Below the pieces are notes generated by a model. The model ran no database searches. It was not told where the DNA came from and was given only the letters and a program-made list of their open reading frames with translations. Both the position numbers and the translations under genes were made by a program. From positions 1 to 64,000 of the forward strand of contig NZ_BBYM01000011.1 in the NCBI RefSeq assembly GCF_001570405.1: a stretch of DNA of 64,000 nucleotides, read 5' to 3'. This DNA is from Microtetraspora niveoalba. GTDB lineage: Bacteria > Actinomycetota > Actinomycetes > Streptosporangiales > Streptosporangiaceae. This document shows, piece after piece, positions 16,716 to 25,303 of this stretch. The stretch's first letter is position 1. Every line of letters starts with the position of its first letter.

Positions 16716-17528
16716 GTGAGGGACTTCGAAGGCAGGCCGGGAGTGGCCCTGGTCACCGGCGGGTCGGGCGGCATCGGCGCCGCCGTCTGCCGCCACCTCG
16801 CGCGGCGCGGCTCGGCGGTCGCGTTCACGTACCGGTCGAACAAGGAGGCCGCGGACACGCTGGTCGCCGAGCTGTCGCGGCTCGCGCCCCCCGGCGGAAG
16901 CCCGGCGCCCGCCACTGCGGAGCCGGTGCCCGCCGTGACCGCCGAGCGCCTGGAGGTGACCGACGCCGACGCCGTCGGCGCGTACGTCGAGTCGCTCGTC
17001 TCGCGGTTCGGCGCGATCCACACCCTCGTCCACGCCGCGGGCCCGCACGTCCCGATGATCCATCTCTCCAAGATCAGCCCGGCGGTGCTCGCCGAGCAGC
17101 TCAACGCCGACGTCACCGGCTTCTTCACCGTCGTCCAGCGCGCGCTGCCCGCCCTGCGCGCCTCCCGCGGATCGGTCGTCGCCGTCACCACCGCCGCGAC
17201 CCGCCGCTATCCCGTACGCGACGGTCTGTCGGCCGGGCCGAAGGGCGCGGTGGAGGCGCTGGCGCGCGGCCTGGCCGCCGAGGAGGGGCGCTTCGGCGTC
17301 AGGGTGAACTGCGTCGGCCCCGGCATGCTCACCGACGGCATGTCCGCCCGCCTCCAGGCCTCGGGCGACCTGGACCAGCGGGCGCTCGACGCCGCCATGG
17401 CCAACATCCCGCTCCGGAGCTTCGGCTCCGCGGACGACATCGCGGAGGCGGTCTGCTTCCTCGCCTCCGACCGGGCCCGGTTCATCACGGGTCAGAAGCT
17501 GGACGTCGACGGCGGCTACGGCGTATGA
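16716..17528 (+). CDS. SDR-family protein with altered catalytic residues
   Basis: The 270-residue protein has the SDR nucleotide motif TGGSGGIG and the C-terminal FLASDRARFITGQKLDVDGGYG. At the active site the Tyr-xxx-Lys position reads SAGPK, so Ser replaces Tyr, and the catalytic Ser position reads Thr; Lys is kept. Classical oxidoreductase activity is therefore questionable. GTG at 16716 follows GGGATGG at 7 nt. It is divergent from livJ, shares an operator-like site with it, and is followed 32 nt later by a second SDR. The two may form a hetero-oligomer. Confidence 0.72.
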   Translation: MRDFEGRPGVALVTGGSGGIGAAVCRHLARRGSAVAFTYRSNKEAADTLVAELSRLAPPGGSPAPATAEPVPAVTAERLEVTDADAVGAYVESLVSRFGAIHTLVHAAGPHVPMIHLSKISPAVLAEQLNADVTGFFTVVQRALPALRASRGSVVAVTTAATRRYPVRDGLSAGPKGAVEALARGLAAEEGRFGVRVNCVGPGMLTDGMSARLQASGDLDQRALDAAMANIPLRSFGSADDIAEAVCFLASDRARFITGQKLDVDGGYGV

Positions 17529-17560
17529 CCCCTTCGCCCCGACAGGACACAGGAGTGACC

Positions 17561-18304
17561 ATGCCGACGATCCATTTCGGGTTCACCGCCGGAGACGTCG
17601 TCCTCGTCACCGGAGCCGGCAGCGGCATCGGCCGGGCCACCGCCCTGCGCGCCGCCGAGCTCGGCCTGCGCGTCGCCGCCTGGGACCTCGACGGGGACGC
17701 CGCGGCCGCCACGGTCGCGCGCGTGGGCGAGGCCGGCGGCACGGCGCTCGCCGTGCGGGCCGACGTGTCGGCGGCGGCGGACATCGCGGCGGGCTTCGCC
17801 GAGACCCGGTCCCGGCTGGGCGCCGTCCGCTACCTGGTCAACAACGCCGGCCCCGCGTCGTCCGGCGAGTACGAGTTCGACGAGGCGGTGCGGATCTCAC
17901 TGGGCAGCGTGCGCCGGATGACCGGCACCTGGCTCTCCGGCGGGGTCCCCGAGGGCGCCGCCCTGGTCAACGTCGCCTCGGTCGCCGGCAACATCGTCGG
18001 CACCGCCTCGGACTGGTACTGCGCGGTCAAGGCCGGGATCGCCGGATACACCCGCCATCTGGCGGCGTACCGCAGCCAGGAGGTACGCGCCAACGCCGTG
18101 GCCCCCGGGATGGTGGACACGCCGCGGCTGGCGGGCTTCGCCCAGAGCGACATCGGACAGCGCACGCTGCAGCGGATCCCGCTGGGCAGGATGGCCGAGC
18201 CCGACGACATCGCGTACGCCATCCTGTTCCTGCTCTCGCCCCTCGCCTCCTACGTCAACGGCACCGTCCTCCCCATCGACGGCGGCTGGACCGTCACCCA
18301 GTGA
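17561..18304 (+). CDS. Short-chain dehydrogenase/reductase
   Basis: The 247-residue classical SDR has GAGSGIGRATALRAA, NNAGPASSG, a catalytic Ser in NVASVAGN, WYCAVKAG (Tyr-xxx-Lys intact) and APGMVDTPRLAGFA. ATG at 17561 follows AGGAG at 5 nt. An in-frame ATG at 17525 that overlaps the previous stop is an alternative. Same operon as the preceding SDR. A FabG-like reaction on a hydroxyacyl or alcohol substrate is likely, but the substrate is unknown. Co-control with the Liv importer suggests it acts on the imported compound. Confidence 0.8.
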   Translation: MPTIHFGFTAGDVVLVTGAGSGIGRATALRAAELGLRVAAWDLDGDAAAATVARVGEAGGTALAVRADVSAAADIAAGFAETRSRLGAVRYLVNNAGPASSGEYEFDEAVRISLGSVRRMTGTWLSGGVPEGAALVNVASVAGNIVGTASDWYCAVKAGIAGYTRHLAAYRSQEVRANAVAPGMVDTPRLAGFAQSDIGQRTLQRIPLGRMAEPDDIAYAILFLLSPLASYVNGTVLPIDGGWTVTQ

Positions 18305-18331
18305 CCGGGCCCGCCGTCGCGGCCTGAACGG

Positions 18332-18937
18332 TCACTCCCGGGCGGTCAGGCCGGCCAGGTAGTCGTCCAGGAGCTCGACCTGCCGCCGCGGCGGGAACGC
18401 CGCCGGGTCGAACAGGGCCTGGACCACCAGGCCGAGGATGAAGGCCTGGGCGCCGGCCGCGATGCGCGCGGGGTCGCCAGGGGGCAGTTCGCCGAGCTCC
18501 TGGGCCGCGGCCACCCGCTCGCTCAGCCTGTCGCGGCTTTGCGCGTACTTGCCGGCGTAGTCGGCGCTCAGGGCGGGGCCGGAGAGTGCGGCGTCCCAGG
18601 AGGAGACCCAGATCCGGTTGCTGTCGGCGGCGTCGGGGGTCAGCGGCAGGATGTCCAGCAGCGCGTCCCTGAGGGCGGCCAGACCTTCGCCCGTGTGGCG
18701 GCGGGGGCGGGAGACGGTGCGCTGTTCGAGCAGGTCGAGGGCGTACGCCACCAAGGCCTGTTTGGTGGGGAAGTAGTGCGTGAGCAGGCCGGTGGTCGCG
18801 CCGAGTTCGGCGGCGACGGCGCGCAGGGTCAGGCCGGCGAAGCCGCGTGTGGCCATGACCTGCCAGACCGCTTCGGAGACATCGCGTCGGCGGGCCTCGT
18901 GATCTCCCTTGGTGCGTGGCACACTGCCACGGTACAT
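18332..18937 (-). CDS. TetR-family transcriptional regulator
   Basis: The 201-residue protein has an N-terminal helix-turn-helix at about residues 18-65 (VMATRGFAGLTLRAVAAEL, TTGLLTHYFPTKQALVAYAL), the TetR signature, and a helical ligand domain. No ribosome site precedes ATG 18937, so the start is uncertain and translation may be leaderless. A palindromic TAACGCTTGTTA lies 6 bp upstream, and near-copies precede livJ and the first SDR. The simplest reading is a self-repressing regulator of the Liv/SDR genes. It is convergent with the second SDR. Confidence 0.82.
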   Translation of the reverse strand: MYRGSVPRTKGDHEARRRDVSEAVWQVMATRGFAGLTLRAVAAELGATTGLLTHYFPTKQALVAYALDLLEQRTVSRPRRHTGEGLAALRDALLDILPLTPDAADSNRIWVSSWDAALSGPALSADYAGKYAQSRDRLSERVAAAQELGELPPGDPARIAAGAQAFILGLVVQALFDPAAFPPRRQVELLDDYLAGLTARE

Positions 18938-18942
18938 TGCCG

Positions 18943-18954
18943 TAACGCTTGTTA
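18943..18954. promoter_or_regulatory. Operator-like motif, site 3 (tetR/GNAT gap)
   Basis: TAACGCTTGTTA has TAAC/GTTA arms around a 4-nt centre. It sits between the tetR start (18937) and the GNAT start (18973), where a bound repressor would block both promoters. Confidence 0.6.
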
Positions 18955-18972
18955 TGTGAATGGGAGGCCCTC

Positions 18973-19536
18973 ATGTTCTCGCTGCCGCTGCGCGACGGTG
19001 CTCACCTCGGCGGGCTGGAGGTCTGGCATGCCGAGGAGTTCGCCGACCATCTGGATCGGGCTCGCGAGCACATTCGTCCGTGGGTCGGGTCCGCGTTCGT
19101 CACCGACGACGTGGACGGGGCGCGGGCCACGCTCAAGCGGTATGCCGAACGCCAGGCCGGCGACGGTGCCCGCCTGTACGGCATCTGGCGGGATGGAGTG
19201 CTGGTCGGCGGTGTGATGTTCACCGATTTCGATGCCGCTCTCGGTGTGTGTGAGATCGGTTGCTGGCTGGAGCCGTCCGCCGAGGGCCATGGCCTGATCA
19301 CACAGGCGTGCGGCGCGTTGCTGGACTGGGCGTTCACGTCCCGGGGGCTGCACCGGGCCGAGTGGCATTGCCGGGCCGACAACGACCGCAGCTCAGCGGT
19401 GGCCAAGAGGCTCGGCATGACGCTGGAGGGCGTGCGCCGCGAGGCATGGCCGTACCGGGGCGTGCGCTACGACAAGCAGATCTGGGCGGTCCTCGCTCCC
19501 GAATGGTCGGCCACGCGCGCCGCCTCGCCCCGGTAG
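18973..19536 (+). CDS. GNAT-family N-acetyltransferase (RimJ/RimL-like)
   Basis: The 187-residue acetyltransferase has the GNAT fold. GVMFTDFDAALGVCEIGCWLEPSAEG precedes the acetyl-CoA region GLITQACGALLDWAFTSRGLHR, and the RimJ/L-type end WHCRADNDRSSAVAKRLGMTLEG follows. ATG at 18973 follows GGGAGG at 5 nt. Members acetylate ribosomal protein N-termini or small amines; the substrate here is unknown. It is divergent from tetR, with a probable shared operator. Confidence 0.82.
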   Translation: MFSLPLRDGAHLGGLEVWHAEEFADHLDRAREHIRPWVGSAFVTDDVDGARATLKRYAERQAGDGARLYGIWRDGVLVGGVMFTDFDAALGVCEIGCWLEPSAEGHGLITQACGALLDWAFTSRGLHRAEWHCRADNDRSSAVAKRLGMTLEGVRREAWPYRGVRYDKQIWAVLAPEWSATRAASPR

Positions 19537-19604
19537 GCGCCGGGCCCGAGAGCTCTTCGGACGCGGTTGAGCGGCCGTGCGGCGGATTGTCGCCGAGGAC
19601 CGGT

Positions 19605-19633
19605 TTCACACGGCCGCGTCCGACCACTAGGCT
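19605..19633 (+). promoter_or_regulatory. Promoter of the glycine riboswitch/gcvT transcript
   Basis: TTCACA (19605-19610), a 17-nt spacer and TAGGCT (19628-19633) place the transcript start about 15 nt before the riboswitch. Confidence 0.6.
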
Positions 19634-19652
19634 GGCGGGGCACCGTTGAACC

Positions 19653-19842
19653 CGTGCGGGAGAGCGTCCTGACAGCCGGTCAGGTCCCCTGAAGGAGCAA
19701 GCCCTCCCCGCGAACCTCTCAAGGCAAAGGACCGCTCGGGCCAGGTGACCTCTGGAAAGCAGGCCGTGGACCGGCCTCGCCGAAGGTGAAAGTCCGGGTA
19801 AGGAAACGGACGAAGCTCTCAGGCACCGATGACAGAGGGGGA
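19653..19842 (+). promoter_or_regulatory. Tandem glycine riboswitch
   Basis: Two consecutive glycine-aptamer cores are visible. The first has GCGGGAGAGC, GAAGGAGCAA and AACCTCTCAAGGCAAAGGAC. The second has CTCTGGAAAGC, CGCCGAAGGTGAAAGT and GAAGCTCTCAGGCACCGATG followed by ACAGAGGGGG. These are the conserved blocks of the glycine riboswitch, which senses glycine cooperatively and usually turns on glycine cleavage genes. It ends 33 nt before gcvT. Whether it acts on transcription or translation is not clear from the sequence. Confidence 0.93.
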
Positions 19843-19875
19843 GGATGCTCTCATCCGTCTTCCTGAGGTGCGATC

Positions 19876-20961
19876 ATGTCCCGATCTACCCCGTTGCGTG
19901 AGGTCCACGAAAGCCTCGGCGCCACGCTCACCGACTTCGCGGGATGGCAGATGCCCCTGCGGTACGGCAGCGAGTCGGCCGAGCACAACGCGGTGCGCAC
20001 CGCGGCCGGGCTGTTCGACCTGTCCCACATGGGCGAGATCCATGTCACCGGCCCGCAGGCGGGAGAGGCGCTCGACTACGCCCTCGTCGGCCACCTGAGC
20101 GTCCTGGAGCCGGGCCGGGCCCGATACACCATGATCGTCACCGAGGACGGCGGCGTGTTGGACGACCTCATCGTCTACCGGCTCGCGCCGGAGGACTTCC
20201 TGGTCGTCGCCAACGCGTCCAACTACGCCAGGGTCGCGCAGGAGCTGGCCGAGCGGGCCAAGCCGTACGACGCCCGGGTCGAGGACCGGTCGGACGCGTA
20301 CGCGCTGATCGCGATCCAGGGGCCGAACAGCACGGCGATCCTCGGCAGGCTGACCGACGCCGACCTGGACGGGCTCAAGTACTACGCGGGTCTCCCCGGC
20401 GAGGTCGCCGGGTTCGAGGTCCTGCTCGCGCGCACCGGCTACACGGGCGAGGACGGGTTCGAGCTGTTCGTCCGGCCCGAGGACGCGGTCCCGCTCTGGA
20501 ACGCCCTGTCGGAGGCGGGCGCGGATCTCGGACTGCGGCCCTGCGGCCTGTCCGCGCGGGACACGCTCCGGCTGGAGGCGGGCATGCCGCTGTACGGCAA
20601 CGAGCTGACCGCGGAGATGACGCCCTTCGACGCCGGGCTCGGCCGGATCGTGAAGTTCGACAAGCCGGGCGACTTCGTCGGGAAGGCCGCGCTGTCCGGG
20701 CGCCCGGCCCCCGACCGGCGCCTGGTCGGCCTGGTGGCGCGCGGCCGCCGGGTCCCCCGCCACGGATACCCGGTCACGCGTGAGGGCGAGGTCGTGGGCG
20801 AGGTGACCAGCGGCGCGCCCTCGCAGACCCTCGGCAAGCCCATCGCCATGGCGTACGTCTCGGCCGACGCCCTCGAAAAGGGAGGTCTGACCGTGGACAT
20901 CCGTGGTAGCCAAGAACCCGTTGACGTCGTCGATCTGCCTTTCTACAGGAGGAGCAAGTGA
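19876..20961 (+). CDS. gcvT: Glycine cleavage system T protein (aminomethyltransferase)
   Basis: The 361-residue protein transfers the methylene group from the lipoyl-bound aminomethyl of GcvH to tetrahydrofolate and releases ammonia. Seen: [35 protein letters not shown] at the N-terminus, the folate-site segment [13 protein letters not shown], and [14 protein letters not shown]. Length is normal for the family. It follows a tandem glycine riboswitch and overlaps gcvH by 4 bp. gcvP is not in the window. Confidence 0.95.
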   Translation: MSRSTPLREVHESLGATLTDFAGWQMPLRYGSESAEHNAVRTAAGLFDLSHMGEIHVTGPQAGEALDYALVGHLSVLEPGRARYTMIVTEDGGVLDDLIVYRLAPEDFLVVANASNYARVAQELAERAKPYDARVEDRSDAYALIAIQGPNSTAILGRLTDADLDGLKYYAGLPGEVAGFEVLLARTGYTGEDGFELFVRPEDAVPLWNALSEAGADLGLRPCGLSARDTLRLEAGMPLYGNELTAEMTPFDAGLGRIVKFDKPGDFVGKAALSGRPAPDRRLVGLVARGRRVPRHGYPVTREGEVVGEVTSGAPSQTLGKPIAMAYVSADALEKGGLTVDIRGSQEPVDVVDLPFYRRSK

Positions 20962-21347
20962 GCAGCATTCCCGACGAGCTGAGCTACACCAAGGAGCACG
21001 AGTGGGTGGCCGGTCTGGACGACGGCCTCACCGTGACGGTGGGCGTGACCGCGTTCGCCGCGGAGCAGCTCGGCGATGTGGTCTTCGTGCAGGTGCCGGA
21101 GGTCGGCACCAACGTGGAGGCCGGTGACGCGGTCGGCGAGGTGGAGTCCACCAAGTCGGTGAGCGACATCTACGCCCCGGTCGGCGGCGAGATCGTGGAG
21201 ACCAACCAGGCGGTGGTGGACGACCCCTCCCTGGTCAACTCCGACCCGTACGGCGAGGGCTGGTTGTTCCGCGTGCGCGTCGAGGGCGAGCCGGAGGACC
21301 TGCTCTCGGCCGCCGAGTACACCACCCTCACCTCGGGCGAGTCCTGA
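20958..21347 (+). CDS. gcvH: Glycine cleavage system H protein
   Basis: The 129-residue lipoyl carrier shuttles the aminomethyl group between GcvP and GcvT. The YTKEHEWV start segment, [22 protein letters not shown], and the lipoylation site VESTKSVSD (Lys about 66) are present. The GTG start at 20958 overlaps the gcvT stop, and GGAGGAG lies upstream inside gcvT. Confidence 0.95.
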   Translation: MSSIPDELSYTKEHEWVAGLDDGLTVTVGVTAFAAEQLGDVVFVQVPEVGTNVEAGDAVGEVESTKSVSDIYAPVGGEIVETNQAVVDDPSLVNSDPYGEGWLFRVRVEGEPEDLLSAAEYTTLTSGES

Positions 21348-21382
21348 CTTTTCCCGACATTCCCAGATAAGGGCATGGATCA

Positions 21383-22756
21383 GTGGCGATCAGTGTCTTC
21401 GATCTGTTCAAGGTGGGCATCGGGCCGTCCAGCTCGCACACGGGCGGCCCGATGGCGGCGGCGCACAAGTTCGCCCGCGGCCTTCACCACGACGGTCTGC
21501 TTGAGAAGACCTCGCGCGTCGAGGTCATCCTGTACGGCTCGCTCGGTCTGACCGGCAAGGGCCACGGCAGCGACAAGGCGGTCCTGCTCGGCCTCTCGGG
21601 CGAGAAGCCCGAGCTGGTCGACGTGGACACCGTCGACGAGCGGCTCGCCGCCATGCGGGAGACGGGCACGGTCACCCTGTACGGCCTGCGCGAGATCCCC
21701 TTCGTCGTCGGCGACGACCTCGTCTTCGAGCGGAAGATCTCCCTCCCCCACCATCCGAACGGGATGCGGTTCACCGCCTTCGCCGACTCCGGCGAGATCC
21801 TGCGCGAGAAGATCTACTACTCGGTCGGCGGCGGGTTCGTCGTGGACGAGAACGCCACCGGCGCCGACCGCATCAAACCGGACGACACGGTGCTCCCCCA
21901 CCCGTTCACCACGGGGACGGAGCTGCTCGCCCGGTGCGCGGAGACGGGCCTGTCGATCTCCGCGCTCATGCTGGAGAACGAGCGCGCCTTCGGCCGCACC
22001 ACCGCCGAGATCCGCGAGGGCCTGCTGCACCTGTGGTCGGTCATGGCCGAGTCGGTACGGCGGGGCAGCACCAAGGAGGGCGTGCTCCCCGGCGGGCTCA
22101 AGGTCAGGCGGCGGGCGAACCAACTCCTGCGCAGGTTGCAGACCGAGGCCGACCGCGACCCGCTGCGCGCGATGGACTGGGTGACCCAGTTCGCGCTCGC
22201 GGTCAACGAGGAGAACGCGGCGGGCGGCCGGATCGTCACCGCCCCGACGAACGGCGCGGCCGGCATCATCCCGGCCGTGCTCTCGTACTCCACCCGCTTC
22301 GTGGACGGAGTGGACGACGACGGCGTCGTGCGCTTCCTGCTCACCGCCGGGGCCATCGGGGTGCTCTTCAAGGAGAACGCCTCGATCTCCGGCGCCGAGG
22401 TGGGCTGTCAGGGCGAGGTGGGGTCGGCCTGCTCGATGGCGGCGGCCGGGCTCACCGAGGTCCTCGGCGGCACCCCCGAGCAGGTCGAGAACGCCGCCGA
22501 GATCGGCATCGAGCACAACCTCGGCCTGACCTGCGACCCGATCGGGGGCCTGGTCCAGATCCCGTGCATCGAGCGGAACGCGGTGGCGTCGATCAAGGCG
22601 ATCGCCGCCGCCCGCATCGCACTGCGCGGCGACGGCCGCCACTTCGTGTCGCTCGACAAGGCCATCAAGACCATGCGCGACACCGGCAGGGACATGCTCG
22701 ACAAGTACAAGGAGACCAGCCGGGGCGGCCTGGCCGTCAACGTCATCGAGTGCTGA
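21383..22756 (+). CDS. sdaA: L-serine ammonia-lyase, single-chain iron-sulfur type
   Basis: The 457-residue enzyme converts L-serine to pyruvate and ammonia. The N-terminal beta-domain has [13 protein letters not shown]. The C-terminal alpha-domain carries the cluster cysteines in [19 protein letters not shown] (about 343 and 354) and VQIPCIERN (about 395), plus [13 protein letters not shown]. It lies 35 nt after gcvH under the same riboswitch. This links glycine cleavage, through serine hydroxymethyltransferase, to pyruvate formation. GTG at 21383 is the likely start. Confidence 0.93.
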   Translation: MAISVFDLFKVGIGPSSSHTGGPMAAAHKFARGLHHDGLLEKTSRVEVILYGSLGLTGKGHGSDKAVLLGLSGEKPELVDVDTVDERLAAMRETGTVTLYGLREIPFVVGDDLVFERKISLPHHPNGMRFTAFADSGEILREKIYYSVGGGFVVDENATGADRIKPDDTVLPHPFTTGTELLARCAETGLSISALMLENERAFGRTTAEIREGLLHLWSVMAESVRRGSTKEGVLPGGLKVRRRANQLLRRLQTEADRDPLRAMDWVTQFALAVNEENAAGGRIVTAPTNGAAGIIPAVLSYSTRFVDGVDDDGVVRFLLTAGAIGVLFKENASISGAEVGCQGEVGSACSMAAAGLTEVLGGTPEQVENAAEIGIEHNLGLTCDPIGGLVQIPCIERNAVASIKAIAAARIALRGDGRHFVSLDKAIKTMRDTGRDMLDKYKETSRGGLAVNVIEC

Positions 22757-23904
22757 CCAGGCGCCCGGCCACGGCGGTGACCAGGGCCGTGTCGTCCGCG
22801 AGGTCGGAGGCGCCGAGGACGAGGAGGAGCTCCCGCACGGCCTCCGCGTCCCGCCGCCCAGGCCAGGCCGCCCGCAGGCGGTCCGCCGCCGGGTCGTCCG
22901 GCACGTCGTCGCGGGTGTGCCCGGCCCATGCCGCCAGCGTCGCCTCCAGCACCGGGGCGTCCCGGCCGGCGGCGCGCAGCTCGCGCAGCGCGGCCAGCCA
23001 CCGCTCCGGCAGCTTCAGCGAGCCGTCCATGGCGATCTGCCGCAGCCGGTGCCGCATGGCGTGGTTGGCGAACCGCCGCACCAGCGTGTCGGTGTACCAC
23101 CCGGGGTCCGGGCCGTCCGGGACGGTGGCCGCCACCTCCGCCGCGTACTCCCGGACGATCCGCTCGCCCCACGGCCGGTCCATGACGTCCGCGACGGTCT
23201 CACACCCGGCCGCCAGGCCCAGGTACGCGATGAGCGAGTGCGCCCCGTTGAGCAGCCGGAGCTTGGTGAGCTGGTAGGGCCGCACGTCGGGCACCAGCTC
23301 GGCGCCCGTGCTCTCCCAGCGCGGTCACCTCTCCGTTCCCGGCCATGTTGTCGCAGCACACGACGGAGATCGGCGCGCCCGAGCGCATCCGGTCCCGCAG
23401 CCCGGCGGCGAGCCGCCCGGCGACCGTGGCCGGCACGGGCGCCCCGGCCAGGTCGCGTACGACCAGCGGGTCGCGCAGGTCGAGCCCGCCGGTGGCCGGA
23501 TCGCGCCGGTAGCCCTTCTCGGTCACGGTCAGGGTGACCACGGTGACGCCGGGGTCGGACAGCAGCGCGGTCAGCCGGTCCCCGTCGTCGGGGGCGTGCA
23601 GCACCTCGGCCACCGAGCCGACGACCCGGGTGACCGGGCCGTCCGGCTCCCGCAGCGTCACCGAGTACAGCCCGTCCTGCGGGCGCAGCGCGTCGGCGAC
23701 GGCGCGGCCGCGCTGGGTGGTGCCCACGATGCCCCAGCCGCCGCCGTGCAGGGCCTCGGCCCGCTCGGTGTACACGGCCTGGTGCGCCCGGTGGAACGCC
23801 CCGATGCCGAGGTGGACGACGCGCGGCCGCAACGACGCGGGGTCCACGGCCGGCCGCAGCGGCTCGGGCACGAGGGGCAGGGTGGCGCGGGACAGCCTCT
23901 TCAC
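22743..23904 (-). pseudogene. Mannitol dehydrogenase-family (UxuB-like) gene with internal deletion and frameshift
   Basis: Two frames together make a decayed mannonate/fructuronate-type oxidoreductase. The 5' part (23904 to about 23320) has the Rossmann start VVHLGIGAFHRAHQAVYTERA and VTEKGYRRDPATGG, ending at SVVCCDNMAGNGE. The 3' part, in another frame (about 23320 to 22743), begins WESTGAELVPDVRPYQL and contains KLRLLNGAHSLIAYLG. In intact UxuB-type proteins these two points are about 85-90 residues apart. That block, including the catalytic-domain start, is missing, and the join shifts the frame. It is convergent with sdaA and overlaps its end by 14 bp. Confidence 0.8.
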
Positions 23905-23910
23905 CGCTTC

Positions 23911-23972
23911 TTCACGACCTCTCCGACCTCTTCACGACCTTCACGACCTTCACGACCTTCACGACCTTCACG
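23911..23972. repeat. 9-bp tandem repeat (TTCACGACC)
   Basis: TTCACGACC occurs at 23911 and then in uninterrupted copies at 23931, 23940, 23949 and 23958, with a partial copy at 23967. The array fills the gap between the two pseudogenes. Confidence 0.8.
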
Positions 23973-24014
23973 ACGCCGACGGCACCTCGCTCGTCGGGGA
24001 CCGCGCGGCGCGGC

Positions 24015-24900
24015 TCACCAGTCGTGCACCGAGCCGTCGGCCCGGCGGTTGACCGGCAGGTACCTCGGCTCGTACGGGAAGCGCGCGGCGGCCTCCTCGT
24101 CCAGCTCCACGCCCAGGCCGGGCGCGTCGGACGGGTACAGCGCCCCCTCGCGCTGCTCGTACGACGGCCGGAAGACCTCGTGCGTGAGCGGCGAGTGTCC
24201 CATGTACTCCTGGATGCCGAAGTCGCCGCCCGAGCCGTCCCGCCTCGGTGGGGGTGAGCCGGTGGTGGACGTCGTGCAACAGGTGGAAGTCGAACCCGAA
24301 CCGCTCCCGCACCGCGCCGAGACAGGCGGGCGCGAAGTCCAGGTACGCCTCGGTCGACCAGGTCTGCTCCTCGGGCAGAGTGGCGTTGGCGGGCTCGTAG
24401 AACTGACCGTGCCGCACGCCGTAGCTTCCCGGGGCGCCGGGGACGGCGGCCTGGGCCCGGACGGCCTGGTACCCCAGCTCCCTGAACCGGGCCACGTCGT
24501 CCAGCAGCTCGGCCACGTCACCGCCGCTGGCGTGGCCGTAGACCATGGCGCCCTCGCGGGCCTTGCCGCCGAGCAGGTCGTACACAGGCAGGCCGGCGAC
24601 CTTGCCCTTGACGTCCCACAGGGCCGTGTCGACGGCGGCGATCGCGGTCATCGTCACCGGCCCGCGCCGCCAGTACGCGCCCTTGTAGAGGTACTGCCAG
24701 GTGTCCTCGATCCTGGCCGGGTCCCGGCCGATGAGCAGCGGCGCGACATGGTCGCGCAGGTAGCTCGCCACGGCCAGCTCCCGGCCGTTCAGGGTCGCGT
24801 CGCCCAGCCCGGTCACGCCGTCCGAGGTGGTGATCTTCAGTGTCACGAAGTTGCGCCCCGGCGAGGTGACGATGATCTTCGCGTCGGTGATGGTGGCCAT
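24015..24900 (-). pseudogene. Mannonate/galactonate dehydratase-like (RspA/ManD) gene with internal deletion and frameshift
   Basis: The 5' part (24900 to about 24245) reads as an enolase-superfamily acid sugar dehydratase: [43 protein letters not shown], and [22 protein letters not shown] with the first metal-ligand region. It then jumps, in a different frame, to [18 protein letters not shown] and the true C-terminus [16 protein letters not shown]. About 110-120 residues carrying the remaining metal ligands and the catalytic base are absent compared with intact proteins of about 400 residues. The start ATG at 24900 is intact. Confidence 0.8.
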
Positions 24901-25042
24901 GGCTCCCCCGTGTCTCCCCGTGTCTCTCCGCGTCTCTTCGTGTCTCTCCGCGTCTCTCCGCGTCTCTCCGCGTCTCTCCGCGTCTCTCCGCGTCTCTCCG
25001 CGTCTCTCCGCGTCTCTCCGCGTCTCTCCGCGTCTCTCCGCG
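24901..25042. repeat. 10-bp tandem repeat (CGTCTCTCCG), about 14 copies
   Basis: CGTCTCTCCG repeats almost perfectly from about 24951 to 25040, with diverged copies from 24909. The array separates the dehydratase start from the transporter remnant. A forward frame through it encodes only a Ser/Leu/Arg repeat and is not considered a gene. Confidence 0.9.
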
Positions 25043-25048
25043 ATCTCG

Positions 25049-25176
25049 TCAGGCGTTCTCGGTCCGGGCGGCCTGCGCCCGGTCGGTCAGCCGCCCGAAG
25101 ACCGGGATCATGACCAGCTCGGCGATGATCGCGAGTCCGCCGTGCTGCCCGCCCTGCTGCCCGAACTGTCGCTCAT
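25049..25176 (-). pseudogene. Remnant of an MFS transporter gene
   Basis: The segment keeps a good start (ATG 25176 with GAGGAG upstream). In another frame it has [18 protein letters not shown], the cytoplasmic-loop motif of MFS sugar/organic-acid symporters, followed almost at once by QAARTENA and a stop at 25049. At about 40 codons, nearly the whole transporter is missing. Given its position, an uptake system for the hexuronate pathway is the best guess. Confidence 0.45.
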
Positions 25177-25303
25177 GGGCGGTCTCCTCGCATGGTTCAA
25201 ACCGCGGTGACGAAGCGGTGCGGCGCCGTTCATGGCACCGTAATCGCGTCGGCTACCATACAAGTACTCCAGCCGCCTTTGTCCAGTGGTAGAAATGTGT
25301 CCC

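Noticed and set aside
24901-25042. Forward frame encoding a Ser/Leu/Arg repeat, and a possible CRISPR array
   Set aside because: The DNA is an uninterrupted 10-bp tandem repeat with no spacers, so it is neither CRISPR nor a plausible protein.
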